Origin: Natronomonas moolapensis 8.8.11
GTDB lineage: Archaea; Halobacteriota; Halobacteria; Halobacteriales; Haloarculaceae
Reading direction: 5' to 3'
Length of the DNA: 64,000 nucleotides
Assembly: GCF_000591055.1 (NCBI RefSeq)
Contig: NC_020388.1
Span: forward strand, 1,178,001-1,242,000
Shown here piece by piece: positions 60,432-64,000 of this stretch. Below the pieces are notes generated by a model. The model was not told the origin of the DNA, searched no databases, and saw only the letters and a list, made by a program, of their open reading frames with translations. A program made the translations under genes and the position numbers. Numbering within the stretch: position 1 is the first letter of the stretch; each line of letters opens with the position of its first letter.

Positions 60432-62057
60432 TCACTCGACTCCGGTGACGTCGCGCACGGTGCCGACGCCCTTCGAACTGCCCTCCCGGAAGACGAACCG
60501 CTGGCCCTCCTCGACCACGTAAGGGCGGAATTTGAATCGGATTCGCGCTCGCCCACTATCGCCGGGAAGCAGTTGCCCCCCCTCCGGGTGGATCGAGGCG
60601 GTCTCGCTGGCGGTTTCGAGGTGGACGACTGGCTCGTAGCCGTCGTCGATCCGGGTCGGGTGGTTCAACACCATCACCTCGGCCTCGAACTCCCTGACGG
60701 CGGTCGGATCGGAACCGCGGGGCAAAAGCACCATCCCGCGCTCGAGGTCGGCCTCGTTAATCCCCTTCAGGGCGATGCCGACGATTCGCCCGGCGGCGGC
60801 CTCGTCGACGCGGTGATAGTGCATCTCGATGGACCGGACCTCGACGGGTCGAAAGCCCCCGTCCGGAAGGGGACCGACGAGCAACTCGTCGCCGGCCTCG
60901 ACGCTGCCCGAGCGGATCGTCCCCGAGGCGACCGCGCCGACGCCGGTCACGTTGTAGGTCCGATCGACGTACATCGAGAACGCGCCGGACTCGGCGCCCG
61001 TCTTCGGGAGGTGCTCGAACAGTTCGTCGAGGACGTCGAGACCGGCCTTCGTCACCGCGCTCGTCGCCACGATCGGAACGACCTGTTCGCCGATCTCGTC
61101 GATCGCGGCCGAGACGCCGTGTCGCGCGACCGACAGCGGCGTCCGCTCGGCGTTGCGCAACAGTCGCTCGACCTCGCGTTCGACCTCGTGGACGCGCTCC
61201 TCGGGGACCATATCCACCTTTGTGATAGCGACGACAGTCGGGAGTTCGGTCGCCAACAGGATGCCGAGGTGTTCGCGGGTCGTCTTCGTCGGGCCGTCGT
61301 CGGCGGCGACCACGAGCAGCCCGTAATCGAGTTTCTGGCCGACCAGCCCCCGGATGGTCGTCCGCAGCCACGGCTCGTGGCCGACGGTGTCGACGAACGA
61401 AACCAGCCGGTCGGCTTCCTCGACGATGCGGGCGCGGTCCGACTTCCGGTGGGGGTTGTCCATCCGGATCGCGCCGTCGCCGTCGAAGCCGTAGACGCCG
61501 TAGGAGAGATCCGCCGACAGCCCCCGTTCCATCTCGTGGGGTCGGACATCGAGGAAGCTCCGGGTGCCGCCCTGGCCGTCGTCCGCGGAACCGGTCACGA
61601 GCGAGCCGACGAGCGTCGACTTGCCGTGGTCGACGTGGCCCGCGGTGCCGACGACGATGTGGTCGTCGTCGGCCTCCAGCATGGAGCCTTCGCGCAGCGT
61701 GGCGACGCCGACCAGTCCCGCCTCGTGGGCGGCCGTCTCGCCGCCGTCGACGCCCCACGTCTCCACGTCGTCGATGTGGGCCCCCGCCTCGTCGGCCAGA
61801 AGCGAGAGGACGTCCATCGACTCCGAAAAGGCGTCGGCGGAGATGCCCGCGATCCCGCCGTCGTCGGTGACGCCGACGACGTAGGTCGCCTCGCCGTCGC
61901 CCGAGAGGATCCGGTGTCGCAACTGGGCGACGAGCGATTCGAGGCGGCCGTCGGCCAGGTGGGTTGCCCGCGTGAGCCGTTCCTTGAATTCGACGCTGCC
62001 GCCCTCCCGTTCGCCCTGTTCGAGGGCGCTTCGGAGGGCCGCGCGGTCGGCACTCAT
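60432..62057 (-). CDS. GTPBP1-like elongation factor-type GTPase
   Basis: 541 residues. N-terminal region (about 1-135) with EREGGSVEFKERLTRATHLA, then a G domain: VGTAGHVDHGKSTLVGSLVT (G1), FVDTVGHEPWLRTTIRGLVG (G3), VAITKVDMVPEE (G4 TKVD). Then two beta-barrel domains like EF-Tu II/III (SMYVDRTYNVTGVGAVASGT, ARIRFKFRPYVVEEGQRFVF). Archaeal GTPBP1-type proteins are linked to translation or mRNA decay. Start chosen at 62057. Confidence 0.85.
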   Translation of the reverse strand: MSADRAALRSALEQGEREGGSVEFKERLTRATHLADGRLESLVAQLRHRILSGDGEATYVVGVTDDGGIAGISADAFSESMDVLSLLADEAGAHIDDVETWGVDGGETAAHEAGLVGVATLREGSMLEADDDHIVVGTAGHVDHGKSTLVGSLVTGSADDGQGGTRSFLDVRPHEMERGLSADLSYGVYGFDGDGAIRMDNPHRKSDRARIVEEADRLVSFVDTVGHEPWLRTTIRGLVGQKLDYGLLVVAADDGPTKTTREHLGILLATELPTVVAITKVDMVPEERVHEVEREVERLLRNAERTPLSVARHGVSAAIDEIGEQVVPIVATSAVTKAGLDVLDELFEHLPKTGAESGAFSMYVDRTYNVTGVGAVASGTIRSGSVEAGDELLVGPLPDGGFRPVEVRSIEMHYHRVDEAAAGRIVGIALKGINEADLERGMVLLPRGSDPTAVREFEAEVMVLNHPTRIDDGYEPVVHLETASETASIHPEGGQLLPGDSGRARIRFKFRPYVVEEGQRFVFREGSSKGVGTVRDVTGVE

Positions 62058-62205
62058 ACGCGAGTGAGTAACCCCCACACCGACAAAAGCTTTCCCCGGG
62101 TAGCGGCGGAATCGGCAACGCTGCGGTCCCACGACGCTGTTTTGCCTCCGTTCGACCGGGAAGCGTTCGGGAGCGCTATGGACCATCCTGTACCTCCACG
62201 GCGAC

Positions 62206-62886
62206 CTACGCCGATGCCCGGAACCGATCGAGCGCCTCGAGGAATCCGTCCGCGAAGGCGGCCTCGGTCACCCCGTCGGCCGCCGCCATCGCCGTCTCGT
62301 CGGCGTTCGCGACGGCGACGGAGTGGCCGACGCGTTCGAACAACTCGGCGTCGTTCTCGGAGTCCCCGACCGCGACGAACGATCCCGGATCGACATCGAG
62401 TGTCGCCGCGGCCGTCTCGAGGCCCCGGCCCTTGTCGACGTCCGGGGCTTTGACGTGGTAGGCGTAGCCGGTGTCGACGACGACCATGCCGTGATCGGCG
62501 GCGATGTCGACGAGGGGGTCGAGGGGTTGCTCGCGGGCGACGGCGAGTTCGGTCTCGCGCCAGCGGTTCGTCGGGTCGACCGACCCCCACCCGAGGTCGT
62601 AGCCGGCCGCTATGTACGCCGCGCCGACGGCCTCTGCGCCCTCCGGATCGCCGTCGTAGACGACTGCGTCGGCCGACCCGACGTAGGTTGCGCCGCCGTT
62701 CTCGGCAACGACGTTGATCGGAATGCCGACGAAATCGCACAGGCCGATCGGATACGGAAAGGATTTGCCGGTCGCGATCACGACCGGGGCGTCCCACGCC
62801 CGAAGCGCGTCGAACACGCGGGGATCGATCGAGTCGTCGGGGCGGGTCAGCGTGCCGTCGATGTCGACGGCGAGCGGCGGAACCAT
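62206..62886 (-). CDS. phosphoglycolate phosphatase (HAD, archaeal TA0175 type)
   Basis: 226 residues. PLAVDIDGTLTRPDDSIDPR gives motif I (DIDGT) and VIATGKSFPYPIGLCDF motif II; DVDKGRGLETAAATLDVDPG provides the Lys and VAVGDSENDAELFERVG the motif IV Asp pair. The C2 cap is of the Cof type. Removes phosphate from 2-phosphoglycolate. The start VPPLAVDIDG fits the family. Confidence 0.88.
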   Translation of the reverse strand: MVPPLAVDIDGTLTRPDDSIDPRVFDALRAWDAPVVIATGKSFPYPIGLCDFVGIPINVVAENGGATYVGSADAVVYDGDPEGAEAVGAAYIAAGYDLGWGSVDPTNRWRETELAVAREQPLDPLVDIAADHGMVVVDTGYAYHVKAPDVDKGRGLETAAATLDVDPGSFVAVGDSENDAELFERVGHSVAVANADETAMAAADGVTEAAFADGFLEALDRFRASA

Positions 62887-63005
62887 CGGGCGGGGTTTCG
62901 AGCGCCGGGCGTATCAACGCCCCGCTCGCGCGGCGGGCGACACGGACGCTCCGTGCGCCCGCGAGTCGGGGACAGATTTAGAACGCTCGGGACGCAAGGC
63001 CCGAT

Positions 63006-63203
63006 ATGAGCGTCGCGGGGCGCTGTGAGATCTGCGGGACCGGAGAGATCGAAGACGGCTGTGACCGTTGTGGGCAGTTGGTCTGTTCCGACCACTTCGA
63101 CGAATCGACCGGCCTCTGTACGGAGTGTCTCGCGGAGTTCGGCGAGGCCCCCGAGCGGGGCCGCGACGGCTACCCCGACGGGGTCGACGAGCACCGGTTC
63201 TAA
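63006..63203 (+). CDS. small double zinc-finger-type protein
   Basis: 65 residues. CEICGTGEIEDGCDRCGQLV and CSDHFDESTGLCTECLAEFG contain eight ligands (Cys x7, His) arranged as two CxxC-type pairs, enough for two zinc sites. Similar tiny zinc proteins are common in haloarchaea. Lies between phosphatase gene (divergent) and the TATA array. Function unknown. Confidence 0.65.
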   Translation: MSVAGRCEICGTGEIEDGCDRCGQLVCSDHFDESTGLCTECLAEFGEAPERGRDGYPDGVDEHRF

Positions 63204-63252
63204 GCGTGACGAGGGGTATATATATTCGCGAGTCCGCTCGCGGTCGTCGACG

Positions 63253-63362
63253 TATAAATGTCGGCCGTCGGTATATAAGTACTAGCCGCAGATATATAAA
63301 TAATAGCCATTAATATATAAATACGGACGTCGGTATATAAATATGTCTACTGACGTATAAAT
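63253..63362 (+). repeat. six phased TATA motifs (20-21 bp period)
   Basis: TATAA motifs start at 63253, 63274, 63295, 63316, 63336 and 63356, spaced 21, 21, 21, 20 and 20 bases; consensus unit about TATATAAATACNNNCCGTCGG. Another TATATAT lies at 63217. The array occupies the convergent gap after the zinc-finger gene and the aIF1A gene. Reading frames through it contain stops, so it is not coding. No spacers of CRISPR type. Confidence 0.7.
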
Positions 63363-63439
63363 ACGACCGCCAGCGTACACGTTCCGGTCGTGCTGTCCGC
63401 GTCGCTTCGTGCCCCGCTCGGACGGCGAAAAACGGCGTC

Positions 63440-63724
63440 TCAGTCGATGTGGCCTTCGCGCCGGAGCTGCTCGGCGTCTTGGCTGTCGTAGCGCCACTCG
63501 ATGTTGGCTTTCTCGTCCTGCCAGTCCCACGGCTCGACGATGACGGTGTCGCCCTCCTCGATCCAGACGCGGTACTTCATGCGACCGGGGATCCGGCCCA
63601 TGCGGCTCTTGCCGTCCTCACACTGCACGCGGACGTGGTTCCCGCCGTCGTGCTGGGTGACGACCGCGAACAGCTCGTCGTCGTTGGGCATTCGCAAGTT
63701 CTTGCGCCCTGTCTCTTCGCTCAC
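63440..63724 (-). CDS. eif1A: translation initiation factor aIF1A
   Basis: 94 residues, from GTG at 63724. [20 protein letters not shown] and [20 protein letters not shown] plus [20 protein letters not shown] form the OB-fold with the conserved R-x-P-G-x-M pattern. It stimulates mRNA and initiator tRNA binding to the small subunit. A GGAGG (about 63738-63742) and TATA-like TTTTAATA (about 63747-63754) precede it on this strand. Very close to family size. Confidence 0.95.
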   Translation of the reverse strand: MSEETGRKNLRMPNDDELFAVVTQHDGGNHVRVQCEDGKSRMGRIPGRMKYRVWIEEGDTVIVEPWDWQDEKANIEWRYDSQDAEQLRREGHID

Positions 63725-63884
63725 ATTTTATATATGTACCTCCAATATTAAAATGATGCGGGAGTAGTGAGACCTCGTAGCACGGACCATCAAACCCGCG
63801 ACCGCCGGCGAACGGGCCCGCGGCGCGAAACCACTCTCTCATCGCGGGTGTCACTCACATCCACTCCGGGGGCGTGTAACAACG

Positions 63885-63890
63885 CTTTAG
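63885..63890 (+). promoter_or_regulatory. TATA-like box of ychF
   Basis: CTTTAG 26-31 bases before the ATG at 63916, consistent with a leaderless start. Confidence 0.4.
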
Positions 63891-63915
63891 CGGCTCGTTC
63901 GACTCCGTAGGTGTA

Positions 63916-64000
63916 ATGAGCTACACGATCGGACTCGTCGGCAAACCCTCCGTCGGCAAGTCCACCTTCTTCAACGCGGCGACGATGAACGACGTGCCCG
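63916..64000 (+). CDS. ychF: YchF/OLA1-family GTPase, N-terminal part (cut by window edge)
   Basis: The first 28 codons are visible. MSYTIGLVGKPSVGKSTFFN is the G1 (GKPSVGKST) P-loop and the opening of the YchF family, a ribosome-associated ATP-binding GTPase. The remainder lies beyond the window. Confidence 0.8.
   Translation, partial: MSYTIGLVGKPSVGKSTFFNAATMNDVP

Noticed and set aside
63217-63365. CRISPR array
   Set aside because: Units are 20-21 bases with a short TATA core and no unique 30-40 base spacers, and no cas genes are present.

Overview
The window is chromosomal DNA of a halophilic archaeon (class Halobacteria). The proteins are strongly acidic, G+C is high except in a few islands, most genes start a few bases to about 30 bases after a TATA-like box (leaderless style), and the gene content is typical of haloarchaea: type IV pilus operon, AglJ, Nop5/fibrillarin, intein-bearing MCM, aIF1A and RND plus S-layer-type protein pairs. 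I do not assign a genus. No rRNA, tRNA, CRISPR array or intact transposase was seen.

Layout. 1-2.3 kb: edge of an MFS gene, a small HTH protein, and an Lrp regulator coupled to an aminotransferase. 2.4-11.6 kb: a type IV pilus operon (secretion ATPase, polytopic membrane platform, five pilin-like proteins) facing an inverted larger pilin-like gene; the 3' parts of these pilin genes are AT-rich. 11.7-16.2 kb: small housekeeping and accessory genes and an OFA-type MFS transporter. 16.6-24.9 kb: aromatic amino acid block (aroC, aroA, tyrA) mixed with an IMPDH/GMPR-family enzyme, an M24 peptidase and an Rsm22-like protein; a candidate C/D box sRNA lies just before tyrA. 24.9-32.9 kb: small regulators, aglJ, coaD, and a TetR / RND exporter / S-layer-type exporter module. 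32.9-36.0 kb: gshA, flpA-nop5 and a small monooxygenase. 36.2-38.3 kb: an acyl-CoA dehydrogenase gene bracketed by two 338-bp direct repeats that differ at one base and look like the ends of an IS200/IS605-type element. 38.3-43.2 kb: a signalling cluster of a receiver-PAS-histidine kinase, a kinase with a degenerate receiver, and a CheF-like domain fused to a receiver. 43.2-52.3 kb: an mcm gene carrying three inteins (2389 codons encoding a predicted 698-residue helicase) followed by four small conserved genes. 52.3-55.3 kb: a transporter remnant, a hairpin-rich non-coding stretch, a lipoprotein and membrane proteins. 55.4-64 kb: dihydrolipoyl dehydrogenase, a second aminotransferase, a second GCS2-family enzyme, a GATase, a GTPBP1-like GTPase, a phosphatase, zinc-finger genes, a phased TATA array, aIF1A and the start of ychF.

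How genes work together: the pilus genes form one translationally overlapping operon; AroC, AroA and TyrA act in one pathway; FlpA and Nop5 are the two protein partners that would act with a C/D sRNA such as the candidate at 22.1 kb; the TetR gene is divergent from the RND/S-layer pair and probably controls it; the three signalling genes share near-identical receiver sequences and may form one pathway ending at the archaellum through the CheF domain.

The most unusual points are the CheF-receiver fusion with its two kinases, the three-intein MCM whose inteins carry extra helix-turn-helix modules, the paired 338-bp elements around one metabolic gene, a three-copy 110-bp inverted-repeat element, and six TATA motifs spaced 20-21 bp apart upstream of aIF1A's 3' end.
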